NCBI GenBank assembly: GCA_016292335.1
Contig: JAECRX010000179.1
Span: forward strand, 1 to 5,330
Source: Candidatus Sifarchaeum subterraneum
GTDB lineage: Archaea; Asgardarchaeota; Sifarchaeia; Sifarchaeales; Sifarchaeaceae
DNA length: 5,330 bases
Direction of reading: 5' to 3'
Positions 1-4,716 of this stretch are shown here, in pieces. The notes below the pieces were generated by a model. The model saw only the letters and a program-made list of their open reading frames with translations, searched no databases and had not been told where the DNA came from. Position numbers and translations under genes: made by a program. How positions within the stretch are numbered: the first letter of the stretch is position 1; every line of letters begins with the position of its first letter.

Positions 1-759
1 ATGTGCATGCAGATAGGATTTCAAGGATGCCATGAAGATGGAGCTTTTGCAGAATATTTGAACTTTAAGTGTGATACGGGTGATGAAACAGTTCCGCTAA
101 TCTACAAACTACCGGAAGGCGTATCTTTGGCGGCTGGTTCACTGACAGAACCCTTTTCAGTGACGATGAAGGCCATGAGAGTAGGAAACGTAATGACAGG
201 GGATAAGGTAGCCATCGTTGGTTGTGGTCCGATAGGTGCATGTGGAGTGCAAAACGCATGGGTTGCAGGTGCTAGTGAAGTCTACGTCTTTGAAATGGCA
301 GGTGCAAGAAAAGCGGTTGCCAAGAAGCTAGGAGCTACAGCAGTGATAGATCCAACAGAAGGCGACCCTGTAAAAGAGCTACAGGACATGACTGACGGCC
401 TCGGGGTTGATTGTGCAGTAGAGTGTGTAGGAACTTCTAAAGCCCTCCAGCTCGCCTTCGATATTACTAGAAAAGACGGTGCAACAGTATTCGTTGGCAT
501 CCCAGAGGAACCACTTACACTGGACCTGTTCACGATGGTCTTCTTCGACAAGAAGATCCTAGGATCTTTCGGAAGCTACCCAGCAATCACGTTTCCAGCC
601 ATTCTCAATATGTATGCTCAGGGCCGACTCGATGCAGAGGCAGTTATAAGTAGTAAGATCTTAGTCGACGACATAGTAGAAAAAGGATTCAAAGAACTCC
701 TCACAAGGAAGGAGCACCATCTTAAGATTCTTGTAACTCCTTGGAGAGAACTACTATAA
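1..759 (+). CDS. Zn-dependent medium-chain dehydrogenase (alcohol/polyol/threonine type), 5'-partial
   Basis: NAD(P)-linked oxidation of a secondary alcohol, polyol or hydroxy amino acid is the expected reaction; the exact substrate cannot be read. The frame is open to the window edge, and 252 residues are visible against about 345-350 in the family, so roughly 95 N-terminal residues with the catalytic Cys and His are outside. Cys2 probably is the last ligand of the four-Cys structural zinc loop, because it precedes the usual segment ending in DGAFAEY (13-19). E50-P51 (TEPFSV) matches the zinc-liganding Glu of the sorbitol/butanediol/threonine dehydrogenase branch. The Rossmann glycine motif is GCGPIG (74-79). 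Strand 2 ends in E98, an acidic residue favouring NAD over NADP. The first ATG is therefore probably internal. The gene is richer in G+C than its right-hand neighbours. The family call is firm; the substrate is open. Confidence 0.93.
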   Translation: MCMQIGFQGCHEDGAFAEYLNFKCDTGDETVPLIYKLPEGVSLAAGSLTEPFSVTMKAMRVGNVMTGDKVAIVGCGPIGACGVQNAWVAGASEVYVFEMAGARKAVAKKLGATAVIDPTEGDPVKELQDMTDGLGVDCAVECVGTSKALQLAFDITRKDGATVFVGIPEEPLTLDLFTMVFFDKKILGSFGSYPAITFPAILNMYAQGRLDAEAVISSKILVDDIVEKGFKELLTRKEHHLKILVTPWRELL

Positions 760-820
760 GGAGAAACACATCTAACCCCATGCTAGAATCATCTAGAACG
801 AATCCGCTAAAATTCCCCCC

Positions 821-828
821 TTTTTTTT
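821..828 (+). terminator. T-tract terminator of the dehydrogenase gene
   Basis: Eight T residues on the plus strand, directly after C6, lie 62 bp past the dehydrogenase stop. Archaeal RNA polymerase terminates at U-tracts of this length without needing a strong hairpin. A small perfect inverted repeat, CTAGA-ATCA-TCTAG (783-796), lies 24 bp upstream and could add a weak stem. Inferred from sequence only. Confidence 0.5.
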
Positions 829-1054
829 ATCGATTTGCTTTTACCTTTTTCAATTGTCTAAATCTCTATGAATAAATTCAATTCCTTTTAAAACCATGGT
901 TAAGCTACCATACATCACTCCGATTCGCCGATCACATGGTATCTATCAAATATTCTCTCTTCCGCAGATGTAGAGATCAGAACAAGTAGTGGGATCAAGA
1001 AATCCCTGCCACTTTAAAGCCATTAACAGGTTGAAAACCGCTTCTTTCGCCATT

Positions 1055-1067
1055 GGCTATCGGCTAT
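1055..1067. repeat. 7-bp tandem duplication (period 7, 13 bp)
   Basis: GGCTATCGGCTAT contains GGCTAT at 1055-1060 and again at 1062-1067. It sits exactly where the reading frame of the decayed gene shifts, which suggests that replication slippage caused the frameshift. Confidence 0.6.
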
Positions 1068-1122
1068 AAATCGATCGATAAAATTTTAGAAGAAGGGCAA
1101 AATATTCTAAGAAAGTACATAC

Positions 1123-1129
1123 AAAAAAA
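1123..1129 (-). terminator. Minus-strand T7 tract, possible terminator of the membrane gene
   Basis: A7 on the plus strand gives seven U in a minus-strand transcript, about 86 bp beyond the stop of the membrane-protein gene at 1215-1217. It is the first long U-tract on that side. It overlaps the opposing decayed gene, where it is also coding (Gln-Lys-Asn). Weak evidence. Confidence 0.3.
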
Positions 1130-1214
1130 CAAAATGAGGCCAGAAAGCACTCCTGATGATTCTTTTTCAACTAGTGATGTGGAAATCTCATCAATCGTTT
1201 AGAACAGTAAAAAT

Positions 1215-1700
1215 TTACGGGAAAAGTGAGAAAATATACTCAATTAAAGCTGTAAATGCTGCAGCAATGGCGATCAAGATCCTAATGATGGCGTTAACTA
1301 CATCCCTATCTATATCGATATCTAAATCTGGGAAGCGAAAATTCGAAATTGCTTCAAGAACAGACTTAAATGCACCTGAAATCCCACTTTTATCAATAAC
1401 TCCTTCTATAAAGTCTTTAGAGAAAACTGCACTCATTCTACTTGTTTTATCAAAACCTAAGATTTCGGAAGGGTATTGACGATACAAGCGCCACATCTGA
1501 CGTACATTCCAGACTTCCACCCAGATATTATACATTAAAACAAGAACAAGGACAAATTTTGCTTTTTTACTAATATCTGGTCTTCTTATTACACTAATCG
1601 TTATGATTGCTGTATCAATGGTGATAATTCCACCAAAAAAAACCAGTGGTGTCAGAATCCCCCAAAATAAAATGGATATCGTTAGAGTAAAAATACCCAT
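1215..1700 (-). CDS. Multi-spanning membrane protein, 3' fragment of an interrupted gene
   Basis: A 161-residue product from the ATG at 1698-1700. Hydrophobic segments lie at about 3-38 (two spans), 48-66 and 136-159, separated by a polar middle (about 70-130) with an acidic DLDIDIDRD patch. An Arg-Arg at 39-40 after the second span suggests a cytoplasmic loop. I recognise no family. The frame is open upstream of this ATG: codons 1701-1715 read Ile-Ile-Leu-Ala-Ile, continuing the first hydrophobic span, so the ATG is probably not the original start. The right end of an IS200/IS605-like element lies immediately upstream (1716). The GGGGAGGAAG in that end is about 20 nt before the ATG, rather far for a ribosome binding site. 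Whether the fragment is expressed alone is unknown. Confidence 0.65.
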   Translation of the reverse strand: MGIFTLTISILFWGILTPLVFFGGIITIDTAIITISVIRRPDISKKAKFVLVLVLMYNIWVEVWNVRQMWRLYRQYPSEILGFDKTSRMSAVFSKDFIEGVIDKSGISGAFKSVLEAISNFRFPDLDIDIDRDVVNAIIRILIAIAAAFTALIEYIFSLFP

Positions 1701-1898
1701 TATGGCTAATATGATGTGACTTCCTCCCCTCCCTGAAGTGAGGGGCTTCCAGCTTTTCTCTGTGTTCTCGCCTCGTCACCTAGGGCGATGCTTCGCCACT
1801 CGGCTTACGGAAGATTACTAGGCCTTGCGTACTTTCAATTAAATCATCATACCAGCCTATTTTCTCCACAGGAGCCCATAGGAGATGATTTCAATCTC
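1696..1898 (-). ncRNA. Candidate omega/reRNA (TnpB guide RNA) at the right end of the element
   Basis: In IS200/IS605 elements the guide RNA of TnpB is transcribed from the 3' part of tnpB through the right end, with the guide taken from the flanking DNA. Here the minus strand from the tnpB-tail remnant to the right end is retained and structured. GGCGA/TCGCC (1784-1788 with 1793-1797, 4-nt loop) is enclosed by CCTAG/CTAGG (1779-1783 with 1818-1822), followed by the terminal hairpin CCCCTC/GAGGGG (1726-1745) and the end GGAGGAAGTCAC. The guide would begin at 1715 and run about 20 nt, across the ATG of the downstream membrane fragment. No tnpB lies in the window, so any activity would depend on a TnpB supplied in trans. 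Expression is not shown by the sequence. Confidence 0.4.
1726..1745 (-). repeat. Right-end subterminal hairpin of the element
   Basis: CCCCTC (1726-1731), an 8-nt loop and GAGGGG (1740-1745) form a perfect 6-bp stem. It lies 10 bp inside the inferred right end, the usual place for the TnpA-binding hairpin. Its loop shares the CTGAAG word with the left-end hairpin. Confidence 0.75.
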
Positions 1899-1980
1899 AT
1901 GTACGCTCACGGGATGCGTCACCTGCTGACTGGAATCCAGTCGCACCCCCGTTGCTCAACAGTGACCATGAGTCCCCATC
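1897..1980 (-). pseudogene. Remnant of tnpB 3' end (C-terminal tail of the TnpB nuclease)
   Basis: This minus-strand frame reads LLSNGGATGFQSAGDASRER then Thr and TGA at 1897-1899. It resembles the tail following the zinc ribbon in many IS605 TnpB proteins, where a Gly-x-(T/A)-Gly-(I/F)-(Q/E)-Ala-Cys-Gly-Asp motif is common; here Ala-Cys is Ser-Ala. Upstream in frame is a stop (1981-1983), and no zinc-ribbon cysteines or RuvC motifs are found. About 27 codons therefore survive of a protein of about 370-400. Such 3' remnants tend to persist because the region also encodes the guide RNA. The motif match is from memory, not from a search. Confidence 0.5.
1928..1942. repeat. Near-perfect palindrome inside the element
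   Basis: GACTGGAATCCAGTC is a 7-bp inverted repeat around one central base; as RNA it would fold as a 5-bp stem with a 5-nt loop. Next to it GTTGCTC (1951-1957) pairs with GAGCAAC (1996-2002), enclosing CCCC/GGGG (1974-1977 with 1984-1987). CCGAT/ATCGG (2008-2012 with 2016-2020) follows. Together they make the upstream half of the element highly foldable. Confidence 0.6.
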
Positions 1981-2087
1981 TCAGGGGGGTTTGCCGAGCA
2001 ACAATTGCCGATCCAATCGGATCACTAGATATATGGACAAAGAGGTTTAAAAACATTGCTGAATACGATAGAAAAGACGTGATTCAT

Positions 2088-2105
2088 CTCCCCCTGAAGG
2101 GGGAG
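2088..2105 (-). repeat. Left-end subterminal hairpin of the element
   Basis: CTCCCCC (2088-2094), a TGAA loop and GGGGGAG (2099-2105) make a perfect 7-bp GC-rich stem. It lies 7 bp inside the inferred left end. With the 1726-1745 hairpin it defines the two ends of the element. Confidence 0.8.
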
Positions 2106-2109
2106 CATT

Positions 2110-2325
2110 CTAGCTTGATTTGATATAATAAGCAATGAGGCCAACAACAATTGCGGAAATTCCCAGAAGCCCGCAATGATAAGGACCACGAAATCCTATC
2201 TCATCTCCTCCGTGTTTTGCAAGATATAAACACTGTATTCCTGCTATAATATCCCATGTTCCTACTGCCAGCAAGTAGATGATGTAGATCGTGAGCGTGA
2301 TGGTTCCAACCAAGCGAATACACAT
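2110..2325 (-). CDS. Membrane protein, 5' fragment of an interrupted gene (71 aa)
   Basis: The product has two hydrophobic spans, at about residues 6-31 and 51-69, separated by a polar loop (KHGGDEIGFRGPYH, 36-49). There is no signal peptidase-like site and I recognise no family. The ATG at 2323-2325 is preceded only by a weak AGG. The stop (2110-2112) appears to be supplied by the first three bases of the inserted element, TAG, so the C terminus is artificial; without the insertion the frame continues into the sequence at 1715-1215. It lies 46 bp downstream of the aminotransferase gene on the same strand with no U-tract between them, so it may be co-transcribed with it. Alternatively a TATA-like TAAAAAATAG at about 2360-2369 could drive it. 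It could also be a genuine small two-span protein, which I consider less likely. Confidence 0.6.
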   Translation of the reverse strand: MCIRLVGTITLTIYIIYLLAVGTWDIIAGIQCLYLAKHGGDEIGFRGPYHCGLLGISAIVVGLIAYYIKSS

Positions 2326-2371
2326 CCTAAAGGTAATTTACAAATTCTAATTCAAGCAGTCTATTTTTTAG

Positions 2372-3790
2372 CTAAATGGAAGCAATTTTTTCTAATTGTT
2401 TAACTCCTTCAAGAAGCACTTTTGCAGCAATTTTTGCTTCTTCCCTGCTTTTTAATTTAGAACAAGAAATTCTTATATAATTTTCTGCGTCATCAGGTAT
2501 TTCACCTGGTATGAAGAAGCCTGTTCCAGGTGTTATTGTGACTCTATATGGTTTTACTATTTCCTTGTATAAAATATACTTGCATAATAAATCATTTGGT
2601 CCCATTTCCATCAGTTTTTCTCCAACTTCTTCTGATGAAACTTTTTCTTTTTTTCTAAACTCTAGTTCCCCTTTCAATCCTTTATGAAACTCATTATCCT
2701 TCATTAAGACATCTACAATTTTTCTCTTGTTTTTTCCAATGGTTTCTAAATTTTCAATTTTTGCAAAGATATAGAAAGCACCTTGAGGCTCGGGTAATTG
2801 AATATCAATTTGCATTTTCTCTGAGAGTTCTTTCAAGCTATAATACATCTGAAAGATTCTTTCTTTCACAAATTCTATATGCTCCTTAATTGATTCATGT
2901 AAGATTTCGCCACGATTACTGAATGCAATTTGAAAGAAATTTTGACTAACGCTGGGACAAATTGCACTGAATGATTGAATTACTTCTATATGGTTCATAA
3001 ATTCTTTATTTCCTGATAAAATAAGTCCTAATCTTGCTCCTGGATTTCTCAGACCCTTCGATAAGCTATACAGTAATGCCATCATCTCTTTGTGATTATT
3101 CCAGGCTTTTTTGTATGTTGTGAAAGGATGAATCTCTTTTTCTAGATCTTCGGAAAAGTCAAGTCCTGCGTAGGTGGCATCAACTAGAACAAAAATATCA
3201 TACTTTTTGGCAATTTCCAAGATACCTTCGACATTCTTCTGAATAGCTCCATCAGGATTTCCAGGTGATGTGAATGCAAATGCAGAGATTGTTGGATCAC
3301 CCTCTAAAGCTTTTTCAAGCTTCTTAAGGTCTATCTGATAATTATCCTCGGGTAAAATTTCTAAACCTTTAATTTCAACATTGAAAATTTTTGATGGGCC
3401 AATTAAGCCAGGATACGTAGGATTTGTTGTGAGCAATATTTGTCCTGAGGTTCCCATCACCTCTGAAAATAGAAAAAGTCCCGATTGTGCACCTCCGAGG
3501 GTTATCAGGATATCTTTTGGTTCAACATTCATTTCTTGAGATTTAAAGTATTCACTCAGCGTTTCAAGTAGTAAAATATCTCCTCTAGTTCCAGTATAGT
3601 CAGAAATCTCTGGACGATAAATTTCTTTAAATTTTTCAGCGATATCTGTTTTCATTAAAAGGCCGGGTACCCCTGCATGACAATTAATTATTTCAATACC
3701 TTTTATTTTCCTGATATATGCAATGGCGTCAATAATTTCGCGGATCGGGGATTTTTTCATAGGCTTGATTTTTTGAAGTAATTTAACCAT
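2372..3790 (-). CDS. Fold-type I PLP aminotransferase (class I/II) with a C-terminal-domain insertion
   Basis: A cytosolic PLP enzyme expected to transfer an amino group between an amino acid and a 2-oxo acid; the substrate is not decidable. Visible landmarks, in order, are Y65 (YTGTRGD), the phosphate-loop region GGAQSG (99-104), NPTYPG (123-128) with stacking Y126, SPGNPDG with N178, VDATYAG with D204 and Y207, SLSKGLRNPGARLG with Schiff-base lysine K245 and phosphate-binding R253, and YIRISCS with R440 as substrate-carboxylate arginine. All key residues are present. At 472 aa it is longer than the usual 380-420. The surplus is a Lys/Glu-rich stretch at about 350-410 between the GAFYIF strand and TPGTGFF. 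Start M1 is favoured over M11 by GGGGAG six bases upstream. It is divergent from the Nudix gene. Aspartate/alanine/aromatic aminotransferase-like activity is plausible. Confidence 0.95.
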   Translation of the reverse strand: MVKLLQKIKPMKKSPIREIIDAIAYIRKIKGIEIINCHAGVPGLLMKTDIAEKFKEIYRPEISDYTGTRGDILLLETLSEYFKSQEMNVEPKDILITLGGAQSGLFLFSEVMGTSGQILLTTNPTYPGLIGPSKIFNVEIKGLEILPEDNYQIDLKKLEKALEGDPTISAFAFTSPGNPDGAIQKNVEGILEIAKKYDIFVLVDATYAGLDFSEDLEKEIHPFTTYKKAWNNHKEMMALLYSLSKGLRNPGARLGLILSGNKEFMNHIEVIQSFSAICPSVSQNFFQIAFSNRGEILHESIKEHIEFVKERIFQMYYSLKELSEKMQIDIQLPEPQGAFYIFAKIENLETIGKNKRKIVDVLMKDNEFHKGLKGELEFRKKEKVSSEEVGEKLMEMGPNDLLCKYILYKEIVKPYRVTITPGTGFFIPGEIPDDAENYIRISCSKLKSREEAKIAAKVLLEGVKQLEKIASI

Positions 3791-3796
3791 TTTAGT

Positions 3797-3802
3797 CTCC
3801 CC
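3797..3802 (-). promoter_or_regulatory. Shine-Dalgarno sequence of the aminotransferase gene
   Basis: GGGGAG on the minus strand, six bases before the ATG at 3788-3790, decides for this start over the internal ATG eleven codons in. It is the only clear Shine-Dalgarno in the window. Confidence 0.65.
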
Positions 3803-3860
3803 ATTTAATTCCTAGTCCTAGTTTCTGATATACTCCTCGTCTTAAAAGATGGAGGGTTCT

Positions 3861-3889
3861 GAGGTCGCAATCGTTCTTTGGGTTGCCTC
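3861..3889 (-). promoter_or_regulatory. Possible stem-loop at the 5' end of the aminotransferase leader
   Basis: On the minus strand GAGG+CAA pairs with TTG+CCTC (3886-3889/3883-3885 with 3868-3870/3861-3864), with a 3-nt bulge and a 12-nt loop. It would begin within a few bases of the start site predicted from the TATA box. The leader is about 95-100 nt, long for an archaeon. It matches no riboswitch I know. A tandem CCTAGT repeat (3811-3822) lies nearer the start codon. Low confidence. Confidence 0.25.
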
Positions 3890-3907
3890 TTTAGGGGTAT
3901 ACGGATT

Positions 3908-3924
3908 CCTTATATAAGCTTTTT
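3908..3924 (-). promoter_or_regulatory. Archaeal BRE/TATA promoter for the aminotransferase gene
   Basis: On the minus strand AAAAAG-CTTATATAAGG gives a purine-rich BRE followed by a strong TATA box. An archaeal spacing of about 26 bp from the box centre places the transcript start near 3887, giving a leader of about 95-100 nt. The box CTTATATAAG is itself palindromic, but the purine-rich BRE lies on the side that fits minus-strand transcription. Confidence 0.6.
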
Positions 3925-4013
3925 GATATATACGCAATTCATCTCTATTCTAAAGAATTAGAGCTTTCTTGCTCACTTCACCGTAACTATTGAGTTTTTG
4001 CATGGGTCAAAAA

Positions 4014-4030
4014 TTTTTTTTAATTTTTAA
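4014..4030 (+). promoter_or_regulatory. AT-rich TATA-like element for the Nudix gene
   Basis: T-rich sequence with TTTTTAA boxes ends about 28-31 bp before the start codons at 4058/4061. A box centred near 4025-4028 would place transcription at about 4051-4054, giving a leaderless or nearly leaderless mRNA, consistent with the absence of a Shine-Dalgarno. The composition is simple, so the evidence is weak. Confidence 0.3.
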
Positions 4031-4057
4031 TCTTCAGGTAATATAACAATTTTCGAA

Positions 4058-4708
4058 TTGGTGCAGTATGAAACGGATTATAAAAAAATCAGCTTAGACT
4101 TCTTAATCGAAAAAATTGGGTTGTTTTTCTTGTATATCACTAAAGAAGATCTAATGAGAATGAAAAAGAAATACGGTTTTCCGCGAATCATAAATAATTG
4201 GAAAATCCCCGTTACTAAAAGAGAATATGACATAATTAAAAATTCACAAAAAAATGGAAGAAGTCACGATGTGACGTTGTTTATTCAAAAAAATGGAAAA
4301 TATGCTTGCATTCAAAAACCAAATTATCCCGATAAGGAAATTTTCAGGGCTCCTAGTGGTGGAGTTCGTGTTGGAGAATCCATGGAGGATGGTGCATTAA
4401 GAGAAGCAAAAGAAGAGACTGGGTTATACATAGAACTGACCCGCTTTTTGCTTCAGATTGAATCTGAATTTGTTCTTGAAGCCGAAAATAAATCGATACC
4501 TTGGACCTCGTATATATTTTTGGCAAAAGCGAAATCTGGCAAAATGGAGCCAATTGATAAAAGAGAAATTTCAAATGTTAAATTAATTTCAGAAGCGGAT
4601 TTGAAGGGAAAAATATTCAAAAAAATGATGGATAGCAAGAGTGCTGGTTTAGGATATAGAGCGATGTTGACACTTGAAACTTTCAAAGAAATAGATATGG
4701 AAGGTTAA
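4058..4708 (+). CDS. Nudix hydrolase with an N-terminal extension
   Basis: It should cleave a nucleoside diphosphate linked to another moiety (for example NDP-sugars, ADP-ribose, dinucleotides or oxidised nucleotides) with Mg2+; the substrate cannot be assigned. The Nudix box is perfect for G-x5-E-x7-REUxEExGU: G101, E107, R115-E116, A117, E119-E120, G122-L123. E116, E119 and E120 are the metal ligands and catalytic base region. The catalytic domain runs from about 68 to 210. The first 65 residues, rich in Lys and hydrophobics (FLIEKIGLFFLYITKEDLMR at 15-34), are an unassigned extension. The start is uncertain: TTG 4058, GTG 4061, or the first in-frame ATG at residue 33, which would still keep the whole Nudix domain. 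There is no Shine-Dalgarno, so leaderless translation is likely. It is convergent with hsp20, with 8 bp between stops. Confidence 0.92.
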   Translation: MVQYETDYKKISLDFLIEKIGLFFLYITKEDLMRMKKKYGFPRIINNWKIPVTKREYDIIKNSQKNGRSHDVTLFIQKNGKYACIQKPNYPDKEIFRAPSGGVRVGESMEDGALREAKEETGLYIELTRFLLQIESEFVLEAENKSIPWTSYIFLAKAKSGKMEPIDKREISNVKLISEADLKGKIFKKMMDSKSAGLGYRAMLTLETFKEIDMEG

Positions 4709-4716
4709 TGCAGAAA

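Larger units (their letters stand above)
872..1202 (+). pseudogene. Decayed plus-strand gene, unidentified; one stop and one frameshift
   Basis: I do not recognise the family. One frame is open from 872 to 1060 except for a TAG at 971-973. After that stop it reads RSEQVVGSRNPCHFKAINRL and on to AIGY. A second frame, from about 1053 to the TAG at 1200-1202, reads AIGYKSIDKILEEGQNILRK and continues as a charged helix with a polar Ser/Asp/Glu-rich tail ending ISSIV. The two frames meet at GGCTATCGGCTAT (1055-1067), a 7-bp tandem duplication that encodes AIGY in both. Removing one copy yields one continuous protein-like sequence. The 3' end stops 12 bp short of the convergent membrane gene, as a real gene would. 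The stretch 872-970 is less convincing. Alternatively, a 49-codon gene could start at TTG 1053. It may be the tail of a transposase or other accessory gene, which I cannot show. Confidence 0.45.
1716..2112 (-). mobile_element. IS200/IS605-family internally deleted (MITE/PATE-like) element, minus orientation
   Basis: Both ends carry related hairpins in the same orientation, as TnpA (Y1 transposase) recognition requires. The right-end stem is CCCCTC/GAGGGG (1726-1745) and the left-end stem is CTCCCCC/GGGGGAG (2088-2105). Read on the plus strand, both are preceded by GTGA then a TTC-rich stretch and contain CTGAAG. The minus strand ends in GGGGAGGAAGTCAC, a typical right end of TnpB-carrying elements. 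Inside is a remnant of the TnpB C-terminal tail (1897-1980), but no room for an intact tnpA or tnpB. An ATG directly after the left hairpin (2085-2087, minus) opens only 20 codons before a stop. Further stems occur at 1928-1942, 1951-2002 and 2008-2020. The borders are set from the right-end motif and from the in-frame rejoin of the host gene; they may be off by a few bases. Confidence 0.75.
1215..2325 (-). pseudogene. Membrane-protein gene split by a ~397-bp insertion; reconstructed length 237 aa
   Basis: The 71-codon upstream fragment (2113-2325) and the downstream frame (1215-1715) are both codon-aligned at the borders of the segment 1716-2112. Joining position 2113 to 1715 gives AYYIKSS followed by IILAIMGIF in one frame. 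The result is 71 + 166 = 237 residues plus stop. The joined protein has spans at about 6-31, 51-69, 72-92, 94-114 and 124-142, and a C-terminal span at about 212-235. That is a more natural design than either piece alone: the upstream piece ends abruptly after its second span, and the downstream piece starts within a span. IS200/IS605 elements insert without target duplication, so a clean rejoin is expected. The exact borders are inferred; other junctions a few bases away would break the frame. The original function is unknown, resembling small four-to-six-span membrane proteins of no assigned role. Confidence 0.6.

Noticed and set aside
65..551. Two minus-strand open frames of 64 and 89 codons
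   Set aside because: Both lie opposite the well-conserved dehydrogenase and show no domain features.
850..1053. Minus-strand frame (MAKEAVFNLL... to IHRDLDN) with an internal TGA-TAG
   Set aside because: It looks somewhat protein-like, but it has a double stop in the middle, no promoter or Shine-Dalgarno, and overlaps the better supported plus-strand decayed gene. I treat it as its antisense shadow.
1070..1079. ATCGATCGAT palindrome as a regulatory site
   Set aside because: It lies inside the decayed coding frame (Ser-Ile-Asp), and a 10-bp simple palindrome can occur by chance.
1156..1479. 107-codon plus-strand open frame
   Set aside because: Antisense shadow of the membrane-protein gene, whose hydrophobic pattern on the minus strand is far more convincing.
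2025..2087. 20-codon frame starting MNH directly after the left-end hairpin, possible tnpA start remnant
   Set aside because: Its position fits a transposase start, but after three codons it has no HUH/Y1 transposase features and it stops quickly. Not enough for a feature.
1788..2123. 111-codon plus-strand open frame
   Set aside because: It runs antisense across the IS200/IS605 element, uses its hairpins as codons (for example HLPLKGEH from the left-end stem), and has no protein-like domain pattern. It is typical of false hypothetical proteins over such elements.
1700..2125. Target-site duplication around the element
   Set aside because: None found: flanks AAATCAAGC and ATCATATT share no direct repeat. 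This agrees with IS200/IS605 biology rather than arguing against mobility.
4353..4686. Two minus-strand open frames of 73 and 77 codons
   Set aside because: Both are antisense to the Nudix domain, whose motif is perfect on the plus strand.
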